Shown piece after piece: positions 49,567 through 60,049 of a DNA stretch of 64,000 bases (position 1 is the first letter of the stretch; every line of letters begins with the position of its first letter). A program made the position numbers and the translations under genes. The notes under the pieces are model-generated. The model ran no database searches. It saw nothing but the letters and a program-made list of their open reading frames with translations, and had not been told where the DNA came from. Source of the DNA: Bacteroidota bacterium (GTDB taxonomy: Bacteria; Bacteroidota; Bacteroidia; Flavobacteriales_F; PHOS-HE28); contig JAFDZF010000100.1 in the NCBI GenBank assembly GCA_018267055.1, positions 1 through 64,000 of the forward strand, written 5' to 3'.

Positions 49567-49625
49567 GGCCGCAACCTAGCCGATCCCGGCCACCGCGCAT
49601 CCCGCTCGGGTCCCGGCCAACGGGC

Positions 49626-49633
49626 TATTTTCG
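49626..49633 (+). promoter_or_regulatory. -7 promoter box of the DUF3224 gene
   Basis: TATTTTCG, one base from TAnnTTTG, 19 bases before the ATG at 49653. Confidence 0.45.
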
Positions 49634-49652
49634 TCCTTCCCTGCCGCCGACC

Positions 49653-50051
49653 ATGAGCACTTCCGCGAAAGGCACCTTCGAGATCACGAGCACGCCGCAT
49701 CCCCCGGATGCGATGCCCCCGGGCCTGGACGCCATGCGCGTCACCTTCCACAAGACCTTCGCCGGCGACCTCCAGGGCACCAGCGTGGTGGAGATGCTGG
49801 GCATGATGGACCGCGATCTCGGCTCCGGCGCCTACGTGGCGCTGGAGCGCTTCACCGGCACGGTGGGCGGCCGCGCGGGCAGCTTCAGCCTGCAGCACAG
49901 CAGCGCCATGAAGCGCGGACGGCCGGAGCAGCGCATCACCGTGGTGCCCGATTCCGGCACCAGCGACCTCCAGGGCCTCAGCGGCTCCATGACGATCGAC
50001 ATCGTGGAGAAGCAGCACCACTACGCCTTCGAGCACACGTTCGAGGCGTGA
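49653..50051 (+). CDS. DUF3224 protein
   Basis: A 132-residue soluble protein, all-beta, with FHKTFAGDLQGTSVVEMLGMMDRDLGSGAYVALERFTGTVGGRAGSFSLQHSSAM and VVPDSGTSDLQGLSGSMTIDI, the hallmark of DUF3224 (an allene-oxide-cyclase-like barrel). Function unknown. Its stop is 7 bases from the convergent DUF1801 gene. Confidence 0.88.
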   Translation: MSTSAKGTFEITSTPHPPDAMPPGLDAMRVTFHKTFAGDLQGTSVVEMLGMMDRDLGSGAYVALERFTGTVGGRAGSFSLQHSSAMKRGRPEQRITVVPDSGTSDLQGLSGSMTIDIVEKQHHYAFEHTFEA

Positions 50052-50058
50052 TCCCAAC

Positions 50059-50441
50059 TCAGCGGCGGTGCCGGCCGGGGATGCGCACCTCGCCGCTGGC
50101 ATAGAGCGTGATGGCCTGGTCGAGGATGCCGCGGATGGTGGCCTCGGGGATGCGCCCGGAGGGATCCACCAGCAGGATTTTCATGCGCGCCCGCTCCTCT
50201 TGGATGAGGTCGGGATGGAAGAGGCGCCGGCCTTCCACCATGCCGATATAGGGCTGCCCGCTGTCCTTGCGCGTCCACAGGTAGCAGAACATCTTCCCGC
50301 GGTAGCAGAAGAACGGCATCCGGTACTTCCAGGCCTCGGTGACGTGGGGATCATGCGCCAGTACCAGCTCGCGCAAGGCCAGCAGGCATGCCCGGGCCGG
50401 TTCCGCATGGCCTCCGTACCAGCGTTCGAGGTCCGCGGCGC

Positions 50442-50445
<4 letters not shown>
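50059..50445 (-). CDS. DUF1801 (YdhG-like) protein
   Basis: A 128-residue protein of the DUF1801 fold: LLALRELVLAHDPHVTEAWKYRMPFFCYRGKMFCYLW and the later YIGMVEGRRLFHPDL, ending in a basic tail. The family resembles frataxin-like/YdhG folds, function unknown. It overlaps the recQ stop by 4 bases (ATGA), so it is coupled to recQ. Confidence 0.85.
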
Positions 50446-52274
<1,829 letters not shown>

Positions 52275-52428
52275 GGCGATCGGGCGCGGACAAGGTAGGC
52301 GCCCTCCGGATGGCGCGCTTCGGCGGCCCTTCCCGTTCGGGACGCTGTTTTTCCCTGCTCGTCAACACCGGCTGGCACCGCGCATGCCTGCCGGCGCAGC
52401 TTCGCGGCCGTTCCATATCCCATCGATC

Positions 52429-53817
52429 ATGGCCTTGTACCGGATCCTTCTCCGTCCGCTCCTGGTGGTGCTGTCCACCGGCCTGCTGCCGAACGCCCAG
52501 GCCCAGCTGGCCCTGGACAACACGCTGACGCCGCAGCAGCTCGTGCAGGACATGCTGGTAGGCAATGGCGTCACCGTGAGCAACGTGACGTTCAACGGCG
52601 ATGCCGGCAACCTCACCCATGTGCAGATCGCGGGCTTCAACGCGACGGCCACCACCCTGGGCCTCACCGAAGGCGTGTTCCTGTGCACCGGTGACGTGTC
52701 GATCGCGATGGGCCCCAACAACGAGGAAGGCGCTTCCAGCTCGATCGGCACCCTGCTCACCGATGCCGACCTGGAGGTCATCTCCGGGGCCACGATGATG
52801 GATGCGGCCATCCTGGAGTTCGACCTCGTGCCCACGGGCGACAGCATCCGCTTCCGGTACGTGTTCGCTTCGGAGGAATACCTGGAGTACGTGAACGAAG
52901 GCTACAACGACGCCTTCGGCTTCTTCCTGAGCGGGCCCGGCATCAGCGGTCCCTTCAGCAATGGCGCCATCAACATCGCGCTGGTGCCGGGCACCGCGGA
53001 CGTGGTGAGCGTGAACTCGATCAATGACATCACCAACAGCGCCTATTACGTGGACAATGGGGACGGCATCGAGGCGCCATACAACAGCTCGTCCACGTAC
53101 GTGCAGTTCGACGGCTTCACCCGCACGCTGGTGGCGGAGGCACAGGTGCAATGCGGGCAGACCTACCACATCAAGCTGGCCATCGCGGACGTGCAGGACG
53201 ACCTGTACGACAGCGGCATCTTCCTCGTGCGCAACAGCCTTTCGGCCACCACGGGCGCGGGCCTCAGCATCAGCACGCCCACGGGCGATGGCATGCTGAT
53301 GGAAGGTTGCGGGGAGGCCACCGTCACCGTTTCGCGGATCGGCACTGCCGGCGCCTTGGAGGTGCCGATCGCCCTGGGCGGGGCCGCCTCCGCCGCGGAC
53401 CACAGCGGCATTCCCGCCTCGGTGACCATCCCCGACGGACAGTCGAGCATGCAGTTCACGTTCACCGCCGGCGCCGACGGCCTGACCGAGGCCGACGAGG
53501 ACCTGGTGCTGAGCGCCCTCATCCCCGGGGCCTGCTCCGGCACGGAAGCCACCGCCACCGTGACGCTCATCGATCATCCCCCCTTGGTGCTCACCATCGC
53601 CGATCCGCAGGTGGACTGCACCGCCGGGACGGCCGTACTGAGCGCCACGGCGAGCGGGGGCAGCGGAACGCTGCTCTACACCTGGAGCAACGGGGCCCGT
53701 GATCGAGGTGCCGCCCGGTCCGGCGAGCTACGCCATCACCGTTTCGGACGCCTGTGGGGACGCCGTGACGGCCGCGGTGGACATCGGGCCGGCGATCGGC
53801 GTGGAACTGGGGCCTGA
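52429..53817 (+). CDS. Choice-of-anchor-L adhesin, N-terminal part (frameshifted)
   Basis: Starting at 52429 (MALYRILLRPLLVVLSTGLLPNAQAQ), a signal peptide is followed by a choice-of-anchor-L domain (about 26-290; VSNVTFNG, FASEEYLEYV, GFFLSGPGISG, YYVDNGDG, QCGQTYHIKLAI), then a Calx-beta-like unit and an Ig-like unit. At residue 422 the frame leaves the homologous path (after TYTWSNG-like YTWSNGA) and reads out to a late stop at 53817. The natural continuation is the +1 frame, at 53699-54484, which carries the T9SS type B tail. One extra G in the GGGG at 53692-53695 explains it. As read, the product could not be sorted by the T9SS. Confidence 0.85.
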   Translation: MALYRILLRPLLVVLSTGLLPNAQAQLALDNTLTPQQLVQDMLVGNGVTVSNVTFNGDAGNLTHVQIAGFNATATTLGLTEGVFLCTGDVSIAMGPNNEEGASSSIGTLLTDADLEVISGATMMDAAILEFDLVPTGDSIRFRYVFASEEYLEYVNEGYNDAFGFFLSGPGISGPFSNGAINIALVPGTADVVSVNSINDITNSAYYVDNGDGIEAPYNSSSTYVQFDGFTRTLVAEAQVQCGQTYHIKLAIADVQDDLYDSGIFLVRNSLSATTGAGLSISTPTGDGMLMEGCGEATVTVSRIGTAGALEVPIALGGAASAADHSGIPASVTIPDGQSSMQFTFTAGADGLTEADEDLVLSALIPGACSGTEATATVTLIDHPPLVLTIADPQVDCTAGTAVLSATASGGSGTLLYTWSNGARDRGAARSGELRHHRFGRLWGRRDGRGGHRAGDRRGTGA

Positions 53818-54484
53818 TACCATGCTCTGCGAAGGCGCCTCCACGGTGCTGGCAGTGGACCTTGCCGGCGCCACATGCGCATGGAACACCGGCAGCACGG
53901 CCGAGGCGATCACGGTGGACGATCCCGGCCTTTACACCGTGGTGGTGCACCTGGGCGGGTGCATGGCGACGGACAGCGTGCGCGTGGATGTGCTCCCGTC
54001 GCCGCGCCCCCTGCATGCGCCCCTGCTCTGCGAAGGCGGCAGCGTGACGGTGGCCTGGCCATCGGACACCGTATCGGTGACCTGGTGGGACGGCTTGACC
54101 GGTCCCACCCGCCGCTTCGACACGCCGGGCACCTATGCCTACCGCCTCTCCTATGGTGCTTCCTGCACGGCCACGGAGACGCTGACCATCGCACCCGGTG
54201 GAAGCGGCGTGGCCTTCGTGCCCAATGCCTTCACGCCGGACGGGGACGGGCACAACGACGTGTTCGCGGTGCTGGGCACGCTGGACGAGGACACGCAGCT
54301 GCTCATCTACGACCGCTGGGGCGAGCTCCTGATGGCCTCCACCTCCGCCACGCCCGCATGGGACGGCAACTACCACGGGGCCCCTGTATCGCCCGGCGTA
54401 TATGTGTACCACCTCTCCTACAGCGCACCCTGCGGCGGCGGCGCACGGGCACGAATGGCCGGATCGGTCAGCCTGATCCGATAG
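53699..54484 (+). CDS. Choice-of-anchor-L adhesin, C-terminal part with T9SS type B tail
   Basis: This 261-residue frame continues the previous gene after a one-base shift: its first residues (PVIEVPPGPASYAITVSDACGD, beginning upstream of the GTG at 53699) complete the Ig-like unit. Then comes a Cys-containing module (about 65-160) and a type B sorting domain (FVPNAFTPDGDGHNDVFAV, YDRWGELLM, GVYVYHLSYSAP, SVSLIR). It has no signal peptide or start of its own and is best read as the 3' half of a single gene at 52429-54484, comparable to the intact copy at 54503. Confidence 0.85.
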   Translation: MIEVPPGPASYAITVSDACGDAVTAAVDIGPAIGVELGPDTMLCEGASTVLAVDLAGATCAWNTGSTAEAITVDDPGLYTVVVHLGGCMATDSVRVDVLPSPRPLHAPLLCEGGSVTVAWPSDTVSVTWWDGLTGPTRRFDTPGTYAYRLSYGASCTATETLTIAPGGSGVAFVPNAFTPDGDGHNDVFAVLGTLDEDTQLLIYDRWGELLMASTSATPAWDGNYHGAPVSPGVYVYHLSYSAPCGGGARARMAGSVSLIR

Positions 54485-54502
54485 GACCCGCACCCTACCA
54501 CC

Positions 54503-56137
54503 ATGCAACGCCTTCTCCGCTTTTCCTTCCTGCTGACCTTCCTGCTCACCGTCCTGGCCGGCCGCGCCCAATTGGTGCTCGACGGTTCCCGCACCCCACA
54601 GGAGCTGGTGCAGGACGTGCTCGTGGGTCCGGGCATCACCGTGAGCAATGTCACGTTCAACGGTGCGACCGGGAACACGCCCAACGTGCAGATCGGGGCC
54701 TTCGACGCCACGGCTTGCGTGCTCGGTGTGGACAGCGGCCTTCTGCTGTGCACGGGCGACATCGCCGTGGCCTATGGGCCCAACGACTGGGGATCCGCCG
54801 CCCTGGCCATCATGGAACCCTACTTCTTCAATGATCCCGACCTGGACGACATCGCCGACGACCTCATGTTCGACCCGGCCCTGTTGGAGTTCGACCTGGT
54901 GCCGCTGGGCGACACCCTCCGTTTCGAATACGTGTTCGCCTCGGAGGAATACCTGGAATGGGTGGGCTCGGCATACAACGACGTCTTCGGTTTCTTCCTC
55001 AGCGGGCCGGGCATCAGCGGACCGTTCACCGGCGGCGCCATCAACCTGGCCCTCGTGCCGGGGACCAATGACCCGGTGAGCGTGAACACCATCAACGACC
55101 TGGAGAACACCGCCTACTACGTGGACAATGGCGACGGGGACCAGGCCCCGTACAATGCCTCGACGCACTACATCCAGTTCGATGGCTATACCCGCACGCT
55201 GGTGGCGAAAGCGGCGGTGCAATGCGGGCAGACCTACCACATCAAGCTGGCGATCTGCGATGTGGGCGACCCGGACTACGACAGCGGCATCTTCATCCGC
55301 CAGGGCACCCTCAGCGCCACGGGCGGAAGCGGCATCACCATCGCGACGACCAGCGGTGGGCCCGACGTGGTGGAAGGGTGCGACAGCGCCGTGGTCACCG
55401 TGACCCGTGCCGTCAGCACAGGTGGCCTGACCATGCCGATCACTGTATCCGGCAGCGCCACCGTGGGCGCGGACGTTTCGGGCATCCCGCCCAGCGTGAC
55501 CTTCGCCGACGGACAGGCCACCGTGTCGTTCCCCATCGCCTTCCTGCACGATGGGAGCACCGAGGCCCCGGAGCTCCTCGAACTGAGCGTGGAGACCCTC
55601 TCCGGTCCCTGCCAGGGCATCTCCACCGCGCGGGTGACGATCACCGACGCGCCTGCGCTCACTGTCACCGCGGAGGACGTGCAGGGCCAGTGCGACGACA
55701 CCGACGTGGTGCTGCAGGCCGAAGCCATCGGCGGCACCGGCGAGCTGGCGTACGTATGGAGCACGGGTACCCTCCTGCCTTCCACCAGCGCGCCGGACCG
55801 GCCGGGAACGTACACCATCACGGTCACCGATGCCTGCGGGGTCACCGCCAGCGCCACCGTGCTGGTCATGGCCCCTTGCGCCATCACGGTGCCGAACGTG
55901 TTCAGCCCGAACGGCGACGGGGCCAACGACGTGTTCGAGATCCCCGGGATCGAGTTCGTGGAGAACCGCGTGCGCATCTTCAACCGCTGGGGCATGCCCG
56001 TGTTCGAGGCGGCCAATTACCGCAACACCTGGGCCGCCGCCGACGTGCCCGATGGCACCTACTTCTATGAGGTGATGGCGACGGGGCTTGTGGAGCCGCT
56101 CACGGGCCACCTCACCATCCTGGGCGGCCGGCGCTGA
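54503..56137 (+). CDS. Choice-of-anchor-L adhesin with T9SS type B tail, intact paralogue
   Basis: A 544-residue secreted protein: signal peptide (MQRLLRFSFLLTFLLTVLAGRAQ), choice-of-anchor-L domain (about 25-285; VSNVTFNG, FASEEYLEWV, GFFLSGPGISGPF, YYVDNGDGD, QCGQTYHIKLAI), a Calx-beta-like unit (about 290-385), an Ig-like unit and a type B sorting domain from about residue 463 (TVPNVFSPNGDGANDVFEI, FNRWGMPVFE, GTYFYEVMATG). It follows the frameshifted copy by 18 bases and shares long stretches with it, so the two are a tandem duplication and probably one operon. It is likely a cell-surface protein exported by the T9SS; ligand unknown. Confidence 0.9.
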   Translation: MQRLLRFSFLLTFLLTVLAGRAQLVLDGSRTPQELVQDVLVGPGITVSNVTFNGATGNTPNVQIGAFDATACVLGVDSGLLLCTGDIAVAYGPNDWGSAALAIMEPYFFNDPDLDDIADDLMFDPALLEFDLVPLGDTLRFEYVFASEEYLEWVGSAYNDVFGFFLSGPGISGPFTGGAINLALVPGTNDPVSVNTINDLENTAYYVDNGDGDQAPYNASTHYIQFDGYTRTLVAKAAVQCGQTYHIKLAICDVGDPDYDSGIFIRQGTLSATGGSGITIATTSGGPDVVEGCDSAVVTVTRAVSTGGLTMPITVSGSATVGADVSGIPPSVTFADGQATVSFPIAFLHDGSTEAPELLELSVETLSGPCQGISTARVTITDAPALTVTAEDVQGQCDDTDVVLQAEAIGGTGELAYVWSTGTLLPSTSAPDRPGTYTITVTDACGVTASATVLVMAPCAITVPNVFSPNGDGANDVFEIPGIEFVENRVRIFNRWGMPVFEAANYRNTWAAADVPDGTYFYEVMATGLVEPLTGHLTILGGRR

Positions 56138-56179
56138 GCGCGGCGTTCGGGCGGGCGGGAAAGTCTTGGTCGGATAAAT

Positions 56180-56197
56180 TTTCAGTACTATTTGAAA
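56180..56197. promoter_or_regulatory. TTTCA-N8-TGAAA operator candidate before the GbsR-like gene
   Basis: An 18-base inverted repeat, TTTCA (56180-56184) and TGAAA (56193-56197), overlaps the -33 TTTG (56191-56194) of the regulator's own promoter. The same half sites with the same spacing recur at 56767-56784. Confidence 0.6.
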
Positions 56198-56223
56198 CTT
56201 TCATTCTTACAGCCATACCTTTG
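56191..56223 (+). promoter_or_regulatory. Promoter of the GbsR-like gene
   Basis: TTTG at 56191-56194 and a perfect -7 TACCTTTG at 56216-56223, spacer 21. The ATG follows 19 bases later at 56243. Confidence 0.65.
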
Positions 56224-56242
56224 GGCCATCGACGACCGCACC

Positions 56243-56743
56243 ATGGACCTGAAGGAAGCCCGCGAACAGTTCATCCAGGCCTGGGGCGCCTTCGGCAGCG
56301 CGTGGGGGATCAACCGCAGCATGGCCCAGGTGCATGCCCTGCTCCTGATCGCGCCGGAGCCGCTGAGCACGGAGGACGTGATGGAGGAGCTGAACATCAG
56401 CCGCGGCAATGCGAACATGAACCTGCGAGCGCTCATCGACTGGAACCTGGTGCAGAAGGTGCTGAAGAGCGGCGAGCGCCGCGAGTTCTTCAGCGCCGAG
56501 AAGGACGTGTGGAAGGTGGCCACCAGCATCACCAAGGAGCGCAAGAAGCGCGAGCTGGAGCCGCTGGTGAAGCTGCTCGACACCTTCGAGGAGATCCCCG
56601 GCGCATCGCCGGAAGCGAAGGCCTTCCGCAAGATGACCCACGACCTGCACGACCTGACCACCCGCCTGGACACGCTGCTGGAGAAGAGCGTGCGCCGCGA
56701 CGTGCAATGGTTCGTGAAGGCCGCCACCACCCTGCTGCGATGA
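56243..56743 (+). CDS. GbsR/MarR-type transcriptional regulator
   Basis: A 166-residue winged-helix regulator. Start at 56243 (MDLKEAREQFIQAWGAFGSAWGINRSMAQVHALLLIAPEPLSTEDVMEELNISRGNANMNLRALIDWNLVQKV), the pattern of GbsR-like proteins, followed by the wing and a C-terminal coiled dimer helix. The strand of candidate operators before this gene and before the next gene suggests that it represses itself and the methyltransferase/TIGR01777 genes. The signal is unknown. Confidence 0.9.
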   Translation: MDLKEAREQFIQAWGAFGSAWGINRSMAQVHALLLIAPEPLSTEDVMEELNISRGNANMNLRALIDWNLVQKVLKSGERREFFSAEKDVWKVATSITKERKKRELEPLVKLLDTFEEIPGASPEAKAFRKMTHDLHDLTTRLDTLLEKSVRRDVQWFVKAATTLLR

Positions 56744-56766
56744 CCTCCTTTTTTTTGCCCGTTATA

Positions 56767-56784
56767 TTTCAATATTTCCTGAAA
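56767..56784. promoter_or_regulatory. TTTCA-N8-TGAAA operator candidate before the methyltransferase gene
   Basis: TTTCA (56767-56771) and TGAAA (56780-56784), same spacing as at 56180-56197. It overlaps a TATATTTC -7-like box (56763-56770) in an AT-rich 58-base intergenic stretch. Confidence 0.6.
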
Positions 56785-56801
56785 CTTCAAACTAAAACAC
56801 A

Positions 56802-57701
56802 ATGAACACCACCGGCACCCTTCCCACCGCCACGGTCGTCCCCGTCCGCCCCGCCGGGCCGGACCCGCGGGTGACGGCCCACTTCCACGCCAGTGCCAGG
56901 CTCTACCGGCGCTGGAGCCCCGACGGGCACCTCCACTTCGGCTATTGGCGCTGGCCCCTGTCGCCCTTCGGCCGCCGCGCCATGCTGGAAGAGCTGGTGC
57001 ACCAGGTGGTGGCCCCCTTGCAGGTGCGGGCGGGCCATCACCTGGCCGATCTCGGCTGCGGGTACGGTTCCGCGGCCCGGCTGGTGGCCCGGCGGTACGG
57101 CGCGCACGTGGACGCCTTCACCGTGGTGCGCGAGCAGGTGCATGAAGGGATGGTGGCCGGCCTGGTGGACGGCACCTACGACCGGGTGCGGATGCACCTC
57201 CGCGACTTCCGCGACACCGGCCTGCCGGATGCGGGCATGGACGGCGTGTACGCCCTGGAGAGCCTTTGTTACGGCACAGGGCATGGGAAGGACGATGTGC
57301 TGGCCGAGGCCGCGCGCATCCTGAAGCCCGGCGGCCGCCTCGCCCTGGTGGACGGCTTCCTGCTGCACGAGCCGCGCGGCTGGCGGAAAGGGTTGGTGGA
57401 CACCGTGGCCCGAGGCTGGGCCCTCCCCTGCTTCCCGAAGCTGCGGTCCTTCACCAAGGCCCTCGAGCGCCAGGGGTTCACCGACGTGCGGGTGCGCGAC
57501 CTCAGCTGGCGCATGGGCCCCTGCGCTTTGCACGGCCTGCCGCTGCTGGCCCTCACCGCCCTGCGCCAGGCGTTCAGCAGGGAGCGGATGGACCCGTTGG
57601 AGCGGGCCCACCTGCGGAGCTGCGGCCTGGGCATCCTCCTGGGCATGCAGCATGATCTCTTCCGCTACGGCCTCGTCACCGCCACCCGAACGAACAAGTG
57701 A
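56802..57701 (+). CDS. SAM-dependent methyltransferase, tocopherol/cyclopropane-synthase-like
   Basis: A 299-residue class I methyltransferase. Motif I LADLGCGYGSAARLVARRYG, then DAFTVVREQ, motif post-I MDGVYALESLCYGTGHGKDDVLAEAARILKPGGRLALVDGF. The order and the HFGYWRW-type segment before motif I resemble gamma-tocopherol methyltransferases and cyclopropane fatty acid synthases, which act on lipids or isoprenoids. It is likely controlled by the GbsR-like regulator encoded just upstream and is followed by a TIGR01777 gene. Substrate not known. Confidence 0.85.
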   Translation: MNTTGTLPTATVVPVRPAGPDPRVTAHFHASARLYRRWSPDGHLHFGYWRWPLSPFGRRAMLEELVHQVVAPLQVRAGHHLADLGCGYGSAARLVARRYGAHVDAFTVVREQVHEGMVAGLVDGTYDRVRMHLRDFRDTGLPDAGMDGVYALESLCYGTGHGKDDVLAEAARILKPGGRLALVDGFLLHEPRGWRKGLVDTVARGWALPCFPKLRSFTKALERQGFTDVRVRDLSWRMGPCALHGLPLLALTALRQAFSRERMDPLERAHLRSCGLGILLGMQHDLFRYGLVTATRTNK

Positions 57702-57786
57702 TGGACCTCGATCTGTTCAGCTGCGCCTTGCCACCGGCCCCGGTGATCACCGCTCTCCACGGGCTCCCCCAATACTCCCTATCCCC

Positions 57787-58746
57787 ATGCGACCGATGAA
57801 GATCGTTCTTGCAGGAGGCACCGGCACCATCGGCCGGATCCTCCAGGCCCACTTGGCCGCCTGCGGGCAGGAGGTGGTGGTGCTCACCCGCGATCCTGCC
57901 GCGCAGCGGAACGCGGGCGTCCGCTTCGTCCACTGGAACGGGCGCACGCCCGGACCCTGGTGCCGTGAGCTGGAAGGTGCGGCCGCGGTGGTCGGCCTCG
58001 CCGGACGCTCGGTGGATTGCCGCTACACCGCGAAGAACAGGGCCGCCATCCGTTCCAGCCGGGTGAACACCACGCACGCCCTGGGCCGGGCCATCGCCGC
58101 ATGCACGGTGCCACCGCCGCTGTGGATCAACCTGAGCACGGCGACCATCTACCGGCACGCCGAGGACCGCGCGATGAACGAGCATACCGGCGAGATCGGC
58201 AGCGGCTTCAGCGTGTCCGTGGCCCAAGCCTGGGAGGAAGCGCTCTTCGCGCACCGGATCCCTGGTGTGCGACAGGTGGCGGTCCGTTGCGCCATGGTGC
58301 TCAGCCGGTACGGCGGGGCCTTTCCCCGTTTCGCACAGCTCGTGCGCTGCGGCCTGGGCGGATGCCACGGCAGCGGACGCCAATATGTGAGCTGGGTGCA
58401 CGAGGCGGATGTCGCCCGCTTCTTCCACTGGCTGCTGGACACACCTCGCGCCGAGGGCATCATCAACCTGGCGGCGCCCCACCCTGTGCCGGAGCAGGTG
58501 CTGCTGAAGGCCCTGCGCGACCGCATACGGCCGCTCATCACCTTGCCCACGCCCGCCTGGCTGCTCGCCATCGGCGCGTTCCTGCTGCGCACCGAGACCG
58601 AACTGGTGCTGAAGAGCCGGCGCGTGGTGCCCACGCGCGCCCTCGAGCTGGGGTTCCGGTTCGAGCACCCGATGATCGAAGGGGCCCTGGACGCGCTCTT
58701 CGCCAAGGAGGGTGCACCGACCGGACACCTCCCCGAATTCCCGTGA
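57787..58746 (+). CDS. TIGR01777-family SDR-like epimerase
   Basis: A 319-residue protein with the Rossmann motif IVLAGGTGTIGRIL (Gly11, Gly13, Gly16), NLSTATIYRHAEDRAMNE, and a C-terminal DUF1731-like part (GIINLAAPHPVPEQVLLKALRDRI, TRALELGFRFEHP). TIGR01777/SulA-like SDR proteins are widespread in Bacteroidota; the substrate is unknown. The start is the ATG at 57787, or the ATG at 57796. It lies 85 bases after the methyltransferase stop and probably belongs to the same regulon. Confidence 0.88.
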   Translation: MRPMKIVLAGGTGTIGRILQAHLAACGQEVVVLTRDPAAQRNAGVRFVHWNGRTPGPWCRELEGAAAVVGLAGRSVDCRYTAKNRAAIRSSRVNTTHALGRAIAACTVPPPLWINLSTATIYRHAEDRAMNEHTGEIGSGFSVSVAQAWEEALFAHRIPGVRQVAVRCAMVLSRYGGAFPRFAQLVRCGLGGCHGSGRQYVSWVHEADVARFFHWLLDTPRAEGIINLAAPHPVPEQVLLKALRDRIRPLITLPTPAWLLAIGAFLLRTETELVLKSRRVVPTRALELGFRFEHPMIEGALDALFAKEGAPTGHLPEFP

Positions 58747-58775
58747 TGGGGCCGGCAGGCGGTCCCGGACGCGTC

Positions 58776-58783
58776 TACTTTGG
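58776..58783 (+). promoter_or_regulatory. -7-like box of the lipoprotein gene at 58792
   Basis: TACTTTGG (TA-C-TTTG), 8 bases before the ATG. Confidence 0.4.
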
Positions 58784-58791
58784 AGCAGCCC

Positions 58792-59982
58792 ATGCGCCCC
58801 GTCCACTTCCTCCTGCTCTGCGCGGTCCTGAGCGCATGCAGCGGCCCAAGCAGCCCTGCCGATCCCCCAAGCAGCACGGGCTCGGACAGCACCGGCACGC
58901 GGACCTCCGGCCGCACGTTCCAGGAAGGCAAGGATTACGTGGTGCTCCAGCGCGTGCGCGTGATCGACCCGGCCGGCTTCGGGCAGCCGGTGGAGGCCAT
59001 CAGCTTCCTGCTGCCGCGCGGCTGGACCCTGGAAGGCGGCGTGACCTGGCGCGTAGGGCATCCCTGCATGAACGAGGCGGTGTCCATGCGGTACACGGCC
59101 CGCTCACCCGACGGCGCCTTCCGCATGGACGGCTTCCCCGTGCGCAGCTGGCAATGGAACGACGACCCGATGATGCTGCAGAGCATGCAGGCGAACGCGC
59201 AGGGCTACGGCCGCACCTGCGACATCCTGCCACCCTATGACGCCGCGCAGTTCGTGCAGCAGCTCTTCCTGCCGGAGCTGGGCGGCCCCCAGGTGGTGGA
59301 CATCGCACGCGCGGAAGAGCTGGGCCGGGCGATGGAGGAACAGGCGCAGCGCAACAACGCCGCCGTGCAAGCGGCCGGTGCGGGTGCGGTGACGTTCCGG
59401 CCCAGCGCAGTGAAGGCCCACCTGCGGTTCCCGGACGGCAGCGCGGGCACCCTGCTCTGCGGCGTGGACCAGACCGTGCTCCAGATGCAGAACTTCCTCA
59501 CCGGGGGCACGACGGGGAGCTACCAATGCCAGAGCAACTTCCGGCTGGTGATGCGCTACCCGCCCGACCGGGCCGAAGAGGCCGAGCGCATCATGGCCAC
59601 GGCCATCGGCAGCGCACGCGTGAACCCCGCCTGGCAGCAGGCGGTACAGCGGGTCTTCACCAACGTGGGCCGGGTGCAGCAACAGGAAGAGGCCAAGCGC
59701 GCGGCCATGTGGCGGGAGACGAGCGCGGAGATCGGCGCTTCGCAACAGCGCTCGTGGGAGGCCCGGCAGGAAAGCCAGGACCGCATCAATACCGCCTGGG
59801 GCCAAGCCATCCGCGGGGTGGACGAGTGGAGGGACGCCAGCGGCGGCCGCATCGAGCTGAGCGCCGGCTACAACGAGGCCTGGAGCCGGCCCGACGGCAC
59901 CTACCTCCTCAGCAACGACCCGCTCTTCGATCCCCGCACGGCCCTGAAAGAGGATTGGCGGCCCCTGGAGAAGGGGCATTGA
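58792..59982 (+). CDS. Lipoprotein of unknown function
   Basis: A 396-residue lipoprotein (MRPVHFLLLCAVLSACSG, lipid on Cys16), Ser/Pro/Thr-rich just after. The middle (VQRVRVIDPAGFGQPVEAISFLLPRGWTLEGGVTWRV, GQTVLQMQN-like LLCGVDQTVLQMQNF) looks beta-rich; the C-terminus (about 285-360) is a long helix, then a segment SRPDGTYLLSNDPLFDP. The start at 58792 beats the ATG at 58780 because it opens the signal and follows a promoter box. I do not recognise the family. Confidence 0.8.
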   Translation: MRPVHFLLLCAVLSACSGPSSPADPPSSTGSDSTGTRTSGRTFQEGKDYVVLQRVRVIDPAGFGQPVEAISFLLPRGWTLEGGVTWRVGHPCMNEAVSMRYTARSPDGAFRMDGFPVRSWQWNDDPMMLQSMQANAQGYGRTCDILPPYDAAQFVQQLFLPELGGPQVVDIARAEELGRAMEEQAQRNNAAVQAAGAGAVTFRPSAVKAHLRFPDGSAGTLLCGVDQTVLQMQNFLTGGTTGSYQCQSNFRLVMRYPPDRAEEAERIMATAIGSARVNPAWQQAVQRVFTNVGRVQQQEEAKRAAMWRETSAEIGASQQRSWEARQESQDRINTAWGQAIRGVDEWRDASGGRIELSAGYNEAWSRPDGTYLLSNDPLFDPRTALKEDWRPLEKGH

Positions 59983-60049
59983 GCACCCCGGGATAGGGGT
60001 ATCGGCCCTGTCGGCTGTCCTCACCGTACGGACCTACCCGACGGACCCC

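Noticed and set aside
53692-53695. Programmed ribosomal frameshifting at the adhesin gene
   Set aside because: No slippery heptamer and no clear downstream structure; an indel in GGGG is simpler.
53591-56110. An 839-codon open frame on the minus strand opposite the tandem adhesin genes
   Set aside because: Low-complexity composition and no recognisable motif; the plus-strand frames have signal peptides and sorting tails.
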